From: Staphylococcus felis
GTDB lineage: Bacteria > Bacillota > Bacilli > Staphylococcales > Staphylococcaceae
Assembly: GCF_003012915.1 (NCBI RefSeq)
Contig: NZ_CP027770.1
Location: 124,001-188,000 of the forward strand
Reading direction: 5' to 3'
DNA length: 64,000 nt
The notes beneath the pieces are model-generated. The model did not search any database. It worked only from the letters and a program-made list of their open reading frames with translations, and was not told the DNA's origin. Both the position numbers and the translations under genes were made by a program. This document shows positions 28,935 through 38,190 of this stretch, piece by piece; the first letter of the stretch is position 1, and each line of letters opens with the position of its first letter.

Positions 28935-29756
28935 TCAACAGATTTCTAGACAGTTTTTATAGAAACTATCTTTGTACGCTTTCGGCGTCAGATAATTTAA
29001 TGCACTATGAGGTCGAATGTTGTTATACCAATTAACATAATCAAACAATTCGAGTTTTAAGTGATTAATAGATTTAAAATCATACTGTTTAATGAATTCA
29101 GTTTTTAACGCTTTAAATGTACTTTCAGCTACTGCGTTGTCATATGGACATCCTTTCATGCTTAAAGATCTTTTGATACCAAAGGTATCTAGTACATCAT
29201 CAATCATGTGATTATCAAACTCTTTTCCTCTGTCAGTGTGAAACATTTGTACGTCTCTTAAATCGTGTCTAATGCTACTAAGTGCCTTGGATACAAGCGT
29301 GCTATCTTTCTTTGAGCCTGCGCTATGCCCAACAATCTCACGGTTAAAAAGATCAATAAATAAACATATGTAATGCCATTTTCCAGCCACTTTTACATAT
29401 GTCAAATCACTGACAAGAACTTCCAATGGTTCTTTTCTATTGAAACTTTGATTTAATTCATTATTGATTTCGCGTTCACTTGAGCGAGAAGGAAATGATT
29501 TATACTTCGATGTCGTATAAGAAGATACTAATTTATTTGCTTTCATAATGCGTCCTATACGTCGTCTTGAGACATTTAAACCATTTTTGATAAGTTCATT
29601 TTTAATCCTTCTTGTTCCAAAACATTTGCGATTAGAATTGAAAATCTCGATAATTTTATCGCTAATTTCCTTATCTCGATCATCTTTTTCAACGTTGGGT
29701 GATTTGTTAATTTCGTAATAGTAACTACTTCTAGAGATTTGCAGGACTTTGCACAT
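28935..29756 (-). CDS. IS3-family transposase OrfB (copy B)
   Basis: This OrfB is identical in protein sequence to the one at 7401, with the complete DDE domain. It is probably produced as an OrfAB fusion by -1 frameshifting. Confidence 0.94.
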   Translation of the reverse strand: MCKVLQISRSSYYYEINKSPNVEKDDRDKEISDKIIEIFNSNRKCFGTRRIKNELIKNGLNVSRRRIGRIMKANKLVSSYTTSKYKSFPSRSSEREINNELNQSFNRKEPLEVLVSDLTYVKVAGKWHYICLFIDLFNREIVGHSAGSKKDSTLVSKALSSIRHDLRDVQMFHTDRGKEFDNHMIDDVLDTFGIKRSLSMKGCPYDNAVAESTFKALKTEFIKQYDFKSINHLKLELFDYVNWYNNIRPHSALNYLTPKAYKDSFYKNCLEIC

Positions 29757-29797
29757 TGCTGATACTGAATATTTATTGGCATTCTTTCGAATGACAT

Positions 29798-30079
29798 CTA
29801 TTTTCGTCCCATGATCAGCGCTGCTTGCTTTAAAATATCATTTTCCATTTTCAATTGTTGATTTTCTTTACGTAATTTTCTTAGTTCTTTTTCTTCATTA
29901 GTTAAGTTATCTTGATGGTTAAATGAACCAGTATTTTGATGTTGCTTAATCCATTTCCCTAACGCCGAAGGTGTTAAATCATATTCACGAGCAATTTCAT
30001 TTCTAGGCTTACCATTTTCATAAAGCTTTACCATTTGTAATTTAAATTCAGGACTAAAAGTTCTTCTTTCTCTTGTCAT
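29798..30079 (-). CDS. IS3-family transposase OrfA (copy B)
   Basis: This OrfA is identical to the one at 7078, with a helix-turn-helix and leucine-rich coiled coil. Confidence 0.93.
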   Translation of the reverse strand: MTRERRTFSPEFKLQMVKLYENGKPRNEIAREYDLTPSALGKWIKQHQNTGSFNHQDNLTNEEKELRKLRKENQQLKMENDILKQAALIMGRK

Positions 30080-30293
30080 AAAAATCGCCTACTTTCTTAA
30101 TTTAACAATATCTATTCTCATAGAATTTGTCCAACTAAGTGTAGACGATTCATGGTTTTAAAAGGAGTTTCCAGTAACGCTTATACTTATTGTACAGACG
30201 CTTTTCAATCACTTTGAAACTGTTCATAACTATCACGCGAGTCATACTTAAGGCTTAATTTAAATCCTAAATAATATAGAGCCTATAATAATG

Positions 30294-30488
30294 TTAGTTT
30301 AATACATTACCTATTATAACTAGACCTATTCCACAAATGATGAATAATAATATACAAATAACAGGAGCTACAAATGATCGAGAATCAGCAGCTTTAGTCA
30401 ACTCATATACTAACAAACTTATTGCCGCTAAAGGAAATACTACTATGCCGATACCAAATAAAGTACCTAAGATTTCTAAAATTTTCAT
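30294..30488 (-). CDS. Small two-helix membrane protein, unknown
   Basis: A 64-residue protein with membrane segments at about 8-28 and 41-62, separated by a short charged loop (TKAADSRSF). The ATG is placed at 30486-30488, because GAGGTGAT lies 6 bases before it. The ATG three codons earlier overlaps that site. No family is recognised. Confidence 0.65.
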   Translation of the reverse strand: MKILEILGTLFGIGIVVFPLAAISLLVYELTKAADSRSFVAPVICILLFIICGIGLVIIGNVLN

Positions 30489-30597
30489 GAAAATCACCTC
30501 GCTTTAATACTAATATATAGTGATAGTATACTTCTTTGATTATTTATATCTGAAATAGTCCATATAATATTTCTTTTTGTCACTTTGTTTTTAATGC

Positions 30598-31083
30598 TTA
30601 CAAAAATTTTTGAAGGAATACAAGATCTAACCATCGATCAAATTTATGTGCCACTTCCTTTATTACACCAACTTCAACAAAGCCATACTTTTGATGTAAC
30701 GCAAAACTACCTGAATTGCTAGAATCAATACCTGCGATTAATGTATGATAGCCTTTTTCTTTTGCCTCTTTAATCAAGCGCTCTAATAGTTGTGATGCAA
30801 TCCCTTTTTGTCTATCTGAAGCACGTACGTATATGGAATGCTCAACTGTGTATTTATATAGTGGCCACGCTCTAAATGGACCATACGTTGCAAATCCGGC
30901 AACACGCCCTTCCTCTTCATAAACAAAGATAGGTATCTGCTGAACCTCTTTTTGCCTCATCCATGACCGTCTTTCTTCCATTGTACTGAGCTCATCTGTA
31001 TAGACTGCTGTAGTATTGGCAATAGCGTCATTATAAATATCCAAAATCTCCGGTAAATCCTGTTCCTTTATTAAACGTATCAT
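30598..31083 (-). CDS. GNAT acetyltransferase, phosphinothricin-acetyltransferase-like
   Basis: A 161-residue acyl-CoA-dependent N-acetyltransferase. The start IRLIKEQDLPEILDIYNDAI and the acetyl-CoA loop VRASDRQKGIASQLLERLI (the R/Q-x-x-G-x-A pattern) are typical. ASSNSGS-type and LHQKYGFVEVG elements are in the usual order, ending in FDRWLDLVFLQK. It is close to the PAT/Bar/YncA subgroup that acetylates phosphinothricin, methionine sulfoximine or similar amino acids. The actual substrate is uncertain. Confidence 0.85.
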   Translation of the reverse strand: MIRLIKEQDLPEILDIYNDAIANTTAVYTDELSTMEERRSWMRQKEVQQIPIFVYEEEGRVAGFATYGPFRAWPLYKYTVEHSIYVRASDRQKGIASQLLERLIKEAKEKGYHTLIAGIDSSNSGSFALHQKYGFVEVGVIKEVAHKFDRWLDLVFLQKFL

Positions 31084-31246
31084 AGGCCTCTCCTTTTTAG
31101 TTACTGAATATCACTTTATTTACAACTTACTAATTGTGAATTTAAATCATTATGTTATATTACGCTATTTATTTATTTTGTTATATTTAATATATTTCTC
31201 TTATAATTATGATATATTTAATTAAATATTATTAGGAGGTTTTTTA

Positions 31247-32755
31247 ATGTTCAAAAAATTATGTTTAAGCTCATTAGTATTAAGTTCTATTATCATTTTC
31301 AAAACACCTTCATCTTTTGCGAGTTCTATCACACCTCAAGAAGACTTACATGTTCGTAACCATAGCGATGTTATTAAAGTAGTTAAACAAGTTGTATCAC
31401 AGCAACAAACAAAAAGTAAATCCCCTTCTTTTAGTATTGAAAACATTGAGACAGACCCACTGAATTACACACACTACACACTTTACCCAAAATATGATAA
31501 ACATCTTGCAACAGATAAAGAAATCAAAGTACATGTCAATCCTAAAGGAAAAGTTATCCTTATTAATGGTGACTTTGAAGTCTCAACAGTTCGTCCAAGC
31601 AATCAAATCAAACTCTCCAAAGAAGAAGCATTAAATCGGGCATTCAAAAGTATCAAAATGAATCGTAAACAAGCTTCAAACGGAGAGAACCAAGTCGTTC
31701 AATCTAACCAAGCAGTCATTAATACAGATCAAGAAAAATATATTTATGACATTGAGTTAATTACACTTCACCCAAGTCCAAGTCATTGGCACATTCAAGT
31801 CAATGCTGATAATGGCGCTATCATTGAAAAAACCAACCTCATACAATCAGCTGATACAATTGGAACAGGCGTTGGTGTTCGTGGGGATGAAAAACCAATT
31901 CATATCAATAAAACAAGCGATGGTTATCGTCTGGAAGATATCTCACGACCATCTACTTTATCCGCTTATCGTCTTGACACATCAACAGGTATCGCTAAAA
32001 TCATTAAAGATACTGATACACGTTTTGATGCCCCAACTCAACGTGCTGGCGTAGATGCTAATGTATATGCAGGACAAGTCTATGATTATTTTAAAAATAC
32101 GTTTAACCGCAATTCTTACGATGATAACGGGAGTCCTATTATTTCTATAACACATGTCAATCAATTTCAAGGGGTTAATACGACTAACAATGCCGCATGG
32201 ATTGGCGACAAGATGATATATGGTGATGGTGACAATTCGACTTATCTTGGTTTTTCAGGCGCCAATGATATTATTGCACATGAATTAACGCATGGTATTA
32301 CACAAGAAACAGCAAATCTTGATTATAATAATCAACCAGGTGCACTCAATGAGAGCTTCTCTGATGTATTCGCGTATTTTATTGACTTTGAGGATACTTT
32401 GATTGGAGAAGATATTTATAAATATCCATCTCCAAAAAAAGCGCTCAGAAGTATGGAAAATCCAACGTTATATAACCAGCCCGCACATATGAATCAATAC
32501 GTACGAACAAATCAAGATTCAGGCGGCGTTCATGCCAATTCAGGTATTCCTAACAAAGCCGCATACTTAACAACTCAAAAATTAGGCAAATCCAAGGCGG
32601 AGCAGATATACTACCGTGCACTTACAAATTATATTACCTCAAACGCACAGTTTATTGATGCTAAGCATGCCTTGGAACAATCAGCGCTTGATTTATATGG
32701 TCAAGAAGCAAAACAAGCTGTTACAGCTTCATGGGATGCAGTCGGTGTTAAATAG
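31247..32755 (+). CDS. aur: Aureolysin-type zinc metalloprotease (M4, thermolysin family)
   Basis: A 502-residue secreted preproenzyme. The signal peptide is about residues 1-26 (MFKKLCLSSLVLSSIII, cleavage after SFA). An FTP/PepSY-type propeptide reaches to about 200, and the mature protease follows. Zinc ligands are in HELTH at 345-349 and Glu-369 in NESFSDV, and the catalytic histidine is in GGVHANSGIPN (His-429). The length is close to that of S. aureus aureolysin. It follows an AGGAGG site. Aureolysin activates other staphylococcal proteases and cleaves host proteins. In S. aureus aur lies elsewhere in the chromosome, so its place here is species-specific. Confidence 0.93.
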   Translation: MFKKLCLSSLVLSSIIIFKTPSSFASSITPQEDLHVRNHSDVIKVVKQVVSQQQTKSKSPSFSIENIETDPLNYTHYTLYPKYDKHLATDKEIKVHVNPKGKVILINGDFEVSTVRPSNQIKLSKEEALNRAFKSIKMNRKQASNGENQVVQSNQAVINTDQEKYIYDIELITLHPSPSHWHIQVNADNGAIIEKTNLIQSADTIGTGVGVRGDEKPIHINKTSDGYRLEDISRPSTLSAYRLDTSTGIAKIIKDTDTRFDAPTQRAGVDANVYAGQVYDYFKNTFNRNSYDDNGSPIISITHVNQFQGVNTTNNAAWIGDKMIYGDGDNSTYLGFSGANDIIAHELTHGITQETANLDYNNQPGALNESFSDVFAYFIDFEDTLIGEDIYKYPSPKKALRSMENPTLYNQPAHMNQYVRTNQDSGGVHANSGIPNKAAYLTTQKLGKSKAEQIYYRALTNYITSNAQFIDAKHALEQSALDLYGQEAKQAVTASWDAVGVK

Positions 32756-33126
32756 TCAGTATAATGTTATGTCTTAATTTCCTTTAAACATAATCGTCTG
32801 TCATAATAATCGAGCAGATATATGACCGTTATTTGACCATTCTATCACTCGGTATACTTACACTTCCTTATACGAGAGCCCATGCGTAAACAAAACAAAC
32901 GCTACAAGGTGGATTCATAATGTAGTCCATACTTGTAGCGTCTTTTTGTTGCGATAACGCTATCATTCTTTCTTAACTTCTTGAATGATGACGATACTTC
33001 TTGCGAGTCTAATCATCGCGTTGCACTATCGTAGCCTATTATTGAACATTTTATATTTTGTTCCAAGCTTTATCCAATGTTTAAAGATAAGCTGTCTGGT
33101 TCTAATTATGTGGTCACGTCCTTTAA
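32756..33126. other. Intergenic region after aur
   Basis: It holds the terminator at 32900-32947 and otherwise no credible gene. The stretch 32985-33120 has an open frame but no ribosome-binding site and no recognisable composition. Confidence 0.55.
32900..32947 (+). terminator. Terminator downstream of aur
   Basis: CGCTACAAG and CTTGTAGCG form a stem, with an inner GGATTCA-type loop, followed by TCTTTTT. It is in the proper orientation to end aur transcription, about 145 bases after the stop. Confidence 0.8.
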
Positions 33127-34410
33127 TTAAGTCACTAATCCTCGATGGTTGCTGTAATTTTTATATTTCTCATTTTTAACACTATCTAACAATATTTGAA
33201 TGACCTTATAAACATCTATATATGAGTTGTATAGGGCTACTGGCGCCATTCTTATGATATTGGGTTCTCTAAAATCTACTGTAACTTTTGAGTCCTTAAG
33301 TACTTGAGAAATTCTATAGGCCTCTTCATGTATTAGACAAACGTGTCCTCCACGATTTTCTGATTCTCTTGGATTGCCTATAGTAAACCCGTACTTTGAT
33401 AGTGTTTCATCGGTTAAATACATCATATAATCAGTCATTTTTAAGGATTTTTTTCTTATCTCTTCAATTCCAACTTTTTCAAATATACTTAACGCCCCTT
33501 CTAAAGGAGCCATCGAGAGTAGACTAGGCGTTCCTATTTGCCAACCTGATGCATTTTTTTCATGCTCGAATTGATTTTTGAGTTGAAATTGCGTTTCATT
33601 TTTATTTCCAAACCAACCTGACAATCCCGGTGTTTTATCAAAGTGTCGTTGATTGATATATAGTCCTGCTATCGATCCAGGGCCACCATTTAAATACTTA
33701 TATGTACACCATACTGCAAAGTCTGGAGATATGGATTCAAAATTGATTGGTATCGCACCTATAGCATGACAAAGATCCCATCCTATTAAAATATTTCTTT
33801 TCTTAGCTTCTTTTGTCACCTTATTAATATCTAAAATTTGCGAATTACTATAAAGTACCAATGGCAAAAACACAAGTGCAACATCATCTGTCATGGCATC
33901 AATGATATCATCTTCATAAATAAATTGACCATCACGACTTTTGACTAATTTAACTGCATCTTTAGGATCCAGTCCTTTTAATTGAACTTGACTATCAATG
34001 GCATATTTATCTGTTGGAAAATTAAGATCATCAATTAATATCTTATATTTAGAATGCGTAGGTTTATACAGCGTGCTAATGGCTTGATGTATATTAGATG
34101 TTGTACTTCCAACTATCGCTACCTCTTCAGGCATAGCACCAACTAGCGGAGCCATTTTTGCAGCTAGATTGTTCGAATAGTTGAAATACTTATTATTTTT
34201 TATATTCCATAACCCTACACATTCCTTTTTCCATATTTCAAGTATTTCATCTAAAGTTTCACTAGCTTCCTTTGATTTAAGACCTAGAGAGTTGCCACAC
34301 ATATATATTTCTTCTTCATTTATAAAAAAATGCTCTCTCCATTTACCTAATGGATCTATTTTGTCTAGATGAATTGCATATAGCTCATTTTTCTCAAATT
34401 TATAGTGCAT
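33127..34410 (-). CDS. kynU: Kynureninase
   Basis: A 427-residue PLP enzyme that cleaves kynurenine to anthranilate and alanine, in tryptophan catabolism. The motif GNSLGL is at 39-44, the PLP-phosphate and cofactor Asp region GWDLCHAIGA at about 210-219, and the Schiff-base lysine is Lys-238 in CTYKYLNGGPG. SGWQIGTPSLLSMAP is also typical. The length is normal. No tryptophan dioxygenase or formamidase gene is next to it, so the partner enzymes must be elsewhere, or kynurenine is taken from the host. Confidence 0.92.
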   Translation of the reverse strand: MHYKFEKNELYAIHLDKIDPLGKWREHFFINEEEIYMCGNSLGLKSKEASETLDEILEIWKKECVGLWNIKNNKYFNYSNNLAAKMAPLVGAMPEEVAIVGSTTSNIHQAISTLYKPTHSKYKILIDDLNFPTDKYAIDSQVQLKGLDPKDAVKLVKSRDGQFIYEDDIIDAMTDDVALVFLPLVLYSNSQILDINKVTKEAKKRNILIGWDLCHAIGAIPINFESISPDFAVWCTYKYLNGGPGSIAGLYINQRHFDKTPGLSGWFGNKNETQFQLKNQFEHEKNASGWQIGTPSLLSMAPLEGALSIFEKVGIEEIRKKSLKMTDYMMYLTDETLSKYGFTIGNPRESENRGGHVCLIHEEAYRISQVLKDSKVTVDFREPNIIRMAPVALYNSYIDVYKVIQILLDSVKNEKYKNYSNHRGLVT

Positions 34411-34672
34411 CGTTATAGCTCCTCAAAAAACTTTTATATTAGTAAAGCGTTATAATAAATCAAAATGTTTATTTTAAATGGGTTTAATATCATAAATATT
34501 TGTAAATACCACCTACCATTCTACAATAACTATCGCTCCGAACAATACTAAACGATCCATTTCTCTCCAATTGAAGTATATTAATATTTATATATCAACT
34601 TCCTTCGCATTATTTTGCAAGTGATTTTTATTATTATACGCGAGGGTTTTCATTTTTTGAAATAATATATAA
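34411..34672. other. kynU upstream region, no gene
   Basis: This is AT-rich sequence with the kynU control region (CTCC-type site just before the ATG on the minus strand). No gene is visible. Confidence 0.5.
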
Positions 34673-34715
34673 AAAGAATCGATTAAGTAAAATGATTTTA
34701 CTTAACCGATTCTTT
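34673..34715 (-). terminator. Terminator of cspC
   Basis: AAAGAATCG / CGATTCTTT with a long inner stem TTAAGTAAAA / TTTTACTTAA has a three-base loop and T runs on both sides. It lies about 63 bases after the csp stop and could end transcription from either strand. Confidence 0.88.
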
Positions 34716-34778
34716 GTTTTAGCTAGTCATTATGTCCTAGCTTCATCTATATAGTTATATATTCAGTACGTTTTTAAA

Positions 34779-34979
34779 TTACATTTTAACAACGTTAGAC
34801 GCTTGATCACCACGGTCACCTTGAACGATGTCAAAGTCAACGTTTTGACCTTCTTCTAAAGTTTTGTATCCATCGCCAACGATAGCTGAGAAGTGCACGA
34901 ATACATCGTCCCCATCTTGACGCTCGATAAATCCAAAACCTTTTTCTGCGTTAAACCATTTTACTGTTCCACTATACAT
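34779..34979 (-). CDS. cspC: Cold-shock protein CspC-like
   Basis: A 66-residue single cold-shock domain. RNP1 (KGFGFIER) and RNP2 (VFVHFSAI) are intact. The start is the ATG giving [17 protein letters not shown], with GGAGG 7 bases upstream. The family binds single-stranded RNA and DNA and acts as an RNA chaperone. The long leader before it (to about 35260) would be usual for this class. Which of the staphylococcal csp paralogues it is cannot be decided with certainty. Confidence 0.9.
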   Translation of the reverse strand: MYSGTVKWFNAEKGFGFIERQDGDDVFVHFSAIVGDGYKTLEEGQNVDFDIVQGDRGDQASNVVKM

Positions 34980-35270
34980 AAGAATACCTCCATGTGCGAA
35001 TTGCACGTTATATTTGTAAATAAATGCTTTAATCAAAAGGAGTTATTCTTAAAATAAACTACAATTTAATTCTCGAGCTTTAAATACTATAACCATCACT
35101 ATACGCTCATATGGGTCTTTTGTAAAGTAAAATCTGTCGTTTATAAACATTCAACTTATTTATTGCCTCATCTTTGCTAAAAAAAATTGCGTGTTGTCCC
35201 ATTAAAAACATCACACAATAAAGTTCTAATCAATTCGAAACATTTTTAAACACACTAAAAAACTAAATAG

Positions 35271-35342
35271 CCCCCTCGAGAGGAATCGAACCTCTATTAT
35301 AAGAACCGGAATCTTACGTGTTATCCATTACACTACGAGGGG
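35271..35342 (-). tRNA. tRNA-Arg (anticodon CCG)
   Basis: The acceptor arms CCCCTCG and CGAGGGG pair fully. The anticodon arm TAAGA-TTCCGGT-TCTTA gives the anticodon CCG, for CGG codons. The T-arm is GAGG-TTCGATT-CCTC. No CCA is encoded. It lies upstream of and opposite to clpP. tRNA genes are common integration sites, but no integrase is next to it. Confidence 0.95.
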
Positions 35343-35386
35343 TGAATTTAAAAACTAACATTTATTTTATCGCGCAATTTATCATT

Positions 35387-35443
35387 GGTCAAATATTGAA
35401 ATAATCTTTATTTGTAAGCATAATTTTTTGACCATTTTTGACT
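35387..35443 (+). promoter_or_regulatory. CtsR operators and promoter of clpP
   Basis: A heptad direct repeat TTTGACC-ATT-TTTGACT lies at 35427-35443, the reverse of the CtsR box GGTCAAA-N3-GGTCAAA. A half site GGTCAAA lies at 35387-35393. TTGACT at 35438 could be the -35 element, with CATACA at about 35462 as -10. CtsR represses clp genes and is released on heat or protein stress, as is known for staphylococcal clpP. Confidence 0.78.
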
Positions 35444-35492
35444 TTTAAGTTAAAATAAACTCATACAAAAGATATTTAGGAGGAAATCTAAT

Positions 35493-36083
35493 ATGAATTT
35501 AATTCCTACAGTTATTGAAACAACTAATCGCGGAGAGCGCGCATATGATATTTATTCACGTTTATTAAAAGACCGTATTATTATGTTAGGCTCTGCAATT
35601 GATGACAACGTTGCAAATTCTATCGTATCACAACTTTTATTTTTACAAGCACAAGATGCCGAGAAAGACATCTATCTCTACATTAACTCACCAGGTGGCA
35701 GTGTCACGGCAGGCTTTGCAATTTATGATACGATTCAACATATTAAACCTGATGTTCAAACCATCTGTATTGGAATGGCCGCTTCAATGGGATCATTCTT
35801 ATTAGCTGCTGGTACTAAAGGTAAACGTTTTGCTTTACCAAATGCTGAAGTTATGATTCACCAACCACTTGGTGGCGCTCAAGGGCAAGCAACTGAAATT
35901 GAAATTGCTGCAAACCACATCCTAAAAACACGTGCGAAATTAAACAAAATTTTATCTGAACGTACAGGTCAACCGATTGAAAAAATCGAAAAGGACACAG
36001 ATCGTGATAACTTCTTAACAGCAGAAGAAGCCAAAGAATATGGCTTAATCGATGAAGTGATGGAACCCGAACATTTATCATAA
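35493..36083 (+). CDS. clpP: ATP-dependent Clp protease proteolytic subunit
   Basis: A 196-residue serine protease subunit that forms the 14-mer chamber used by ClpX and ClpC. The catalytic triad is Ser-98 in [10 protein letters not shown], His-123 in MIHQPLGG, and an Asp in the C-terminal region near KDTDRDN. AGGAGGAAA precedes the ATG. CtsR sites lie upstream. In S. aureus the next gene beyond is whiA, while here about 15.7 kb of mobile and duplicated DNA intervenes, and the terminator hairpin of clpP is split by an IS. Confidence 0.98.
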   Translation: MNLIPTVIETTNRGERAYDIYSRLLKDRIIMLGSAIDDNVANSIVSQLLFLQAQDAEKDIYLYINSPGGSVTAGFAIYDTIQHIKPDVQTICIGMAASMGSFLLAAGTKGKRFALPNAEVMIHQPLGGAQGQATEIEIAANHILKTRAKLNKILSERTGQPIEKIEKDTDRDNFLTAEEAKEYGLIDEVMEPEHLS

Positions 36084-36101
36084 TGATAGATAAAGCGTCT
36101 G

Positions 36102-36149
36102 GGACATCAATCCCAAAATAACAGCGTAGAGATGATTCATGATTGAATC
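36102..36149 (+). repeat. clpP downstream hairpin, left half (split by an IS)
   Basis: GGGACATCAATCCC is followed by AGCGTAGAGATGATTCA and then TGATTGAATC. The matching right arm (ATCATCTCTACGCT) lies at 37647-37660, after the IS. Rejoined, they make a perfect 17-bp stem with a TGAT loop, a terminator. A close relative lies after asp23 (40556-40616). Confidence 0.85.
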
Positions 36150-36204
36150 TGATGTGCACCCCAAAAGTTGGACTAAAAAATCTAACTTTATGGGGTGCAT
36201 TTTT

Positions 36205-36747
36205 ATGGGTAAACATTATAAATTTGAAATCAAGTTAAAAATAGTTCAGGAATATTTAAATAGTAGTTTAGGATATGAGAAATTAGCTAAAAAATATAGT
36301 ATATCTCATTATTCTATACTTCAAAGATGGGTTAACCAGTATTTGGAATTTGGACCAAAAGGATTAGATAAAAAATTGCAGAATAAAGAATATACTAGAG
36401 ATTTTAAAGTATCTGTTTTAAGATTTAGACAAGAAAATAAATTGTCTTATCGAGAAACAGCCAATCACTTTAAAATTTCTAATCCAGCTATGTTAGCCGT
36501 TTGGCAGCGTAAATTTAATGAAGAAGGTATTCTCGGTTTAGACAATAAACAGAGAGGACGTCCTTCTAAAATGAAAAGAAAGCAGACAAAAGTTAAACCA
36601 GATAATCATTTACCATTAAAAGAAGATGAACGCGAAGAATTAGAAAGACTTAGAAATGAAAATGAAATGTTGAAAGCAGGTATCGCTTATCAAAAAAAGT
36701 TACAACGCTTGACCCAACATTACGGAAGCAAACATCCGAAAAAGTAA
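36205..36747 (+). CDS. IS150-like transposase OrfA
   Basis: A 180-residue protein with two helix-turn-helix units (KLVQEYL-type through YSILQRWVNQYL, then FRQENKLSYRETANHF) and a coiled-coil end (ELERLRNENEMLKAGIAY). The longer OrfA with two HTH units is typical of the IS150 group. The ATG at 36205 gives MGKHYKFEIKLKIV. Longer upstream starts would run into the IS end. Confidence 0.88.
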   Translation: MGKHYKFEIKLKIVQEYLNSSLGYEKLAKKYSISHYSILQRWVNQYLEFGPKGLDKKLQNKEYTRDFKVSVLRFRQENKLSYRETANHFKISNPAMLAVWQRKFNEEGILGLDNKQRGRPSKMKRKQTKVKPDNHLPLKEDEREELERLRNENEMLKAGIAYQKKLQRLTQHYGSKHPKK

Positions 36748-36770
36748 AGGTCATTAAAGAATTACATGAA

Positions 36771-37616
36771 ATGTATCAATTTGGGTTAAGCCTTCTGTTT
36801 GAAGTTACAGAAATAGCTAAATCCGTGTACTACTACTGGCTTGAACGTTTCAAAAAACCTAAAAAAGATATAGATATAGTTGAATCTATTAAGCAAATTT
36901 GTAAAGAAAGTGATTATACTTATGGTTATCGTCGAGTTACTCAAGCATTGGCTAATAAAGGAATGACAGTCAATCATAAGAAAGTAAGACGAATTATGAA
37001 AGAACACCATTTAACATGTACGAAATTTAAGCATAAAACAAGAAAATACAATTCTTATAGAGGAACTATAGGTAAAGTAGCTAAAAATATATTAAAACGT
37101 CGTTTTAATACAGATCGACCTTATCAAAAAGTGGTTACAGACATTACAGAATTTAAATTACGCGATGGAACAAAGGCCTATTTATCACCTTTTATGGACT
37201 TATATAACTTGGAAATCTTAAGTTATCGTATATCAAAGCGTCCTACTATAGATATTGTTATTGAACCTTTAACTGAATTACTAGCAATGAGACCGCAACT
37301 TTTTTATCGAATGACAATTCATTCAGATCAAGGATGGCATTATCAAAATAGAAACTATATTGAGTCATTAAAAGAACATGATGTATTTCAAAGTATGTCT
37401 AGAAAAGGCAATTGCTTAGATAATGCCTCAATGGAAAACTTCTTTGGGTTATTAAAGCAAGAAATGTATTATGGACAATCATTTGAAACATTCCAAGAAT
37501 TAGAACAATCAATTCAAAAATATATCAATTTTTATAACAATACAAGAATTAAAGCAAAATTAAAAGGCTTGTCTCCTACACAATATAGGAAACAAACCTT
37601 TGAAATTGTATACTAA
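36771..37616 (+). CDS. IS150-like transposase OrfB
   Basis: A 281-residue DDE transposase. Asp in VVTDITEFKL, Asp in IHSDQGWHYQ and Glu in NASMENFFGLLKQE form the triad. The frame is open upstream to the OrfA slippery run, so the active product is likely OrfAB. Protein sequence differs clearly from the OrfB of the 1225-bp IS. Confidence 0.9.
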   Translation: MYQFGLSLLFEVTEIAKSVYYYWLERFKKPKKDIDIVESIKQICKESDYTYGYRRVTQALANKGMTVNHKKVRRIMKEHHLTCTKFKHKTRKYNSYRGTIGKVAKNILKRRFNTDRPYQKVVTDITEFKLRDGTKAYLSPFMDLYNLEILSYRISKRPTIDIVIEPLTELLAMRPQLFYRMTIHSDQGWHYQNRNYIESLKEHDVFQSMSRKGNCLDNASMENFFGLLKQEMYYGQSFETFQELEQSIQKYINFYNNTRIKAKLKGLSPTQYRKQTFEIVY

Positions 37617-37646
37617 ACCAAAGTACAACTTTTGGGGTTCAGTACA

Positions 37647-37691
37647 ATCATCTCTACGCTTTTCTTTTATCAATCATTCGTATTGTTTGGG
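37647..37691. repeat. clpP hairpin right half fused to part of module 3
   Basis: After the duplicated ATC the right arm ATCTCTACGCTTTTC is completed. Directly after come TTTTATCAATCATTCG and TATTGTTTGG, which match the outer part of repeat module 3 (28890-28915). Then module 1 starts at 37692. The pieces are joined without spacer. Confidence 0.75.
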
Positions 37692-37763
37692 CTCTCAGTC
37701 AAATTGGACTGGTCGCATTAAATTAAGGCGTTATGCAATAATGGATTGCTTAACGCCTTTTTC
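37692..37763 (+). repeat. Dispersed intergenic repeat, module 1 (second copy), with terminator
   Basis: This is nearly identical to 17974-18046. Here the hairpin GGCGTTATGCAAT / ATTGCTTAACGCC is complete and followed by TTTTTC, so it is an intrinsic terminator on the plus strand. Confidence 0.82.
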
Positions 37764-37867
37764 GTTGTGTGATCATAAAGTCTTGAACATTAATTGAATC
37801 GTCTACACTTAGTTGGACAAATTCTATGAGAATAGATATTGTTAAATTAAGAAAGTAGGCGATTTTT

Positions 37868-38149
37868 ATGACAAGAGAAAGAAGAACTTTTAGTCCTGAA
37901 TTTAAATTACAAATGGTAAAGCTTTATGAAAATGGTAAGCCTAGAAATGAAATTGCTCGTGAATATGATTTAACACCTTCGGCGTTAGGGAAATGGATTA
38001 AGCAACATCAAAATACTGGTTCATTTAACCATCAAGATAACTTAACTAATGAAGAAAAAGAACTAAGAAAATTACGTAAAGAAAATCAACAATTGAAAAT
38101 GGAAAATGATATTTTAAAGCAAGCAGCGCTGATCATGGGACGAAAATAG
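37868..38149 (+). CDS. IS3-family transposase OrfA (copy C)
   Basis: This is identical to the OrfA at 7078. Confidence 0.93.
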   Translation: MTRERRTFSPEFKLQMVKLYENGKPRNEIAREYDLTPSALGKWIKQHQNTGSFNHQDNLTNEEKELRKLRKENQQLKMENDILKQAALIMGRK

Positions 38150-38190
38150 ATGTCATTCGAAAGAATGCCAATAAATATTCAGTATCAGCA

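Larger units (their letters stand above)
28928..30152 (-). mobile_element. IS3-family insertion sequence, 1225 bp, copy B
   Basis: This is the same element as at 7005, in reverse orientation. The flanks are TGGT on both sides, a 4-bp target-site duplication. It therefore entered here by simple transposition, in the gap between the epimerase gene and a small membrane protein gene. Confidence 0.95.
36150..37646 (+). mobile_element. Second IS3-family element, 1497 bp (IS150-like)
   Basis: The ends TGATGTGCACCCCAAAAGTT and, inverted, TGTACTGAACCCCAAAAGTT match at 18 of the first 25 positions or so. A 3-bp target-site duplication ATC flanks it. It carries orfA and orfB in the -1 frame, with the run CCGAAAAAG at the junction (A AAA AAG slippery type). 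It entered the stem of the clpP terminator. Only this one copy is present in the window, apart from a possible remnant at 10630. Confidence 0.92.

Noticed and set aside
34980..35270. Riboswitch or small gene upstream of cspC
   Set aside because: The region is AT-rich with no clear riboswitch core. A long leader is usual for csp genes, but no specific element could be drawn by eye.
35271..35342. Attachment site of an island at tRNA-Arg
   Set aside because: No integrase and no repeat of the tRNA 3' end were noticed nearby.
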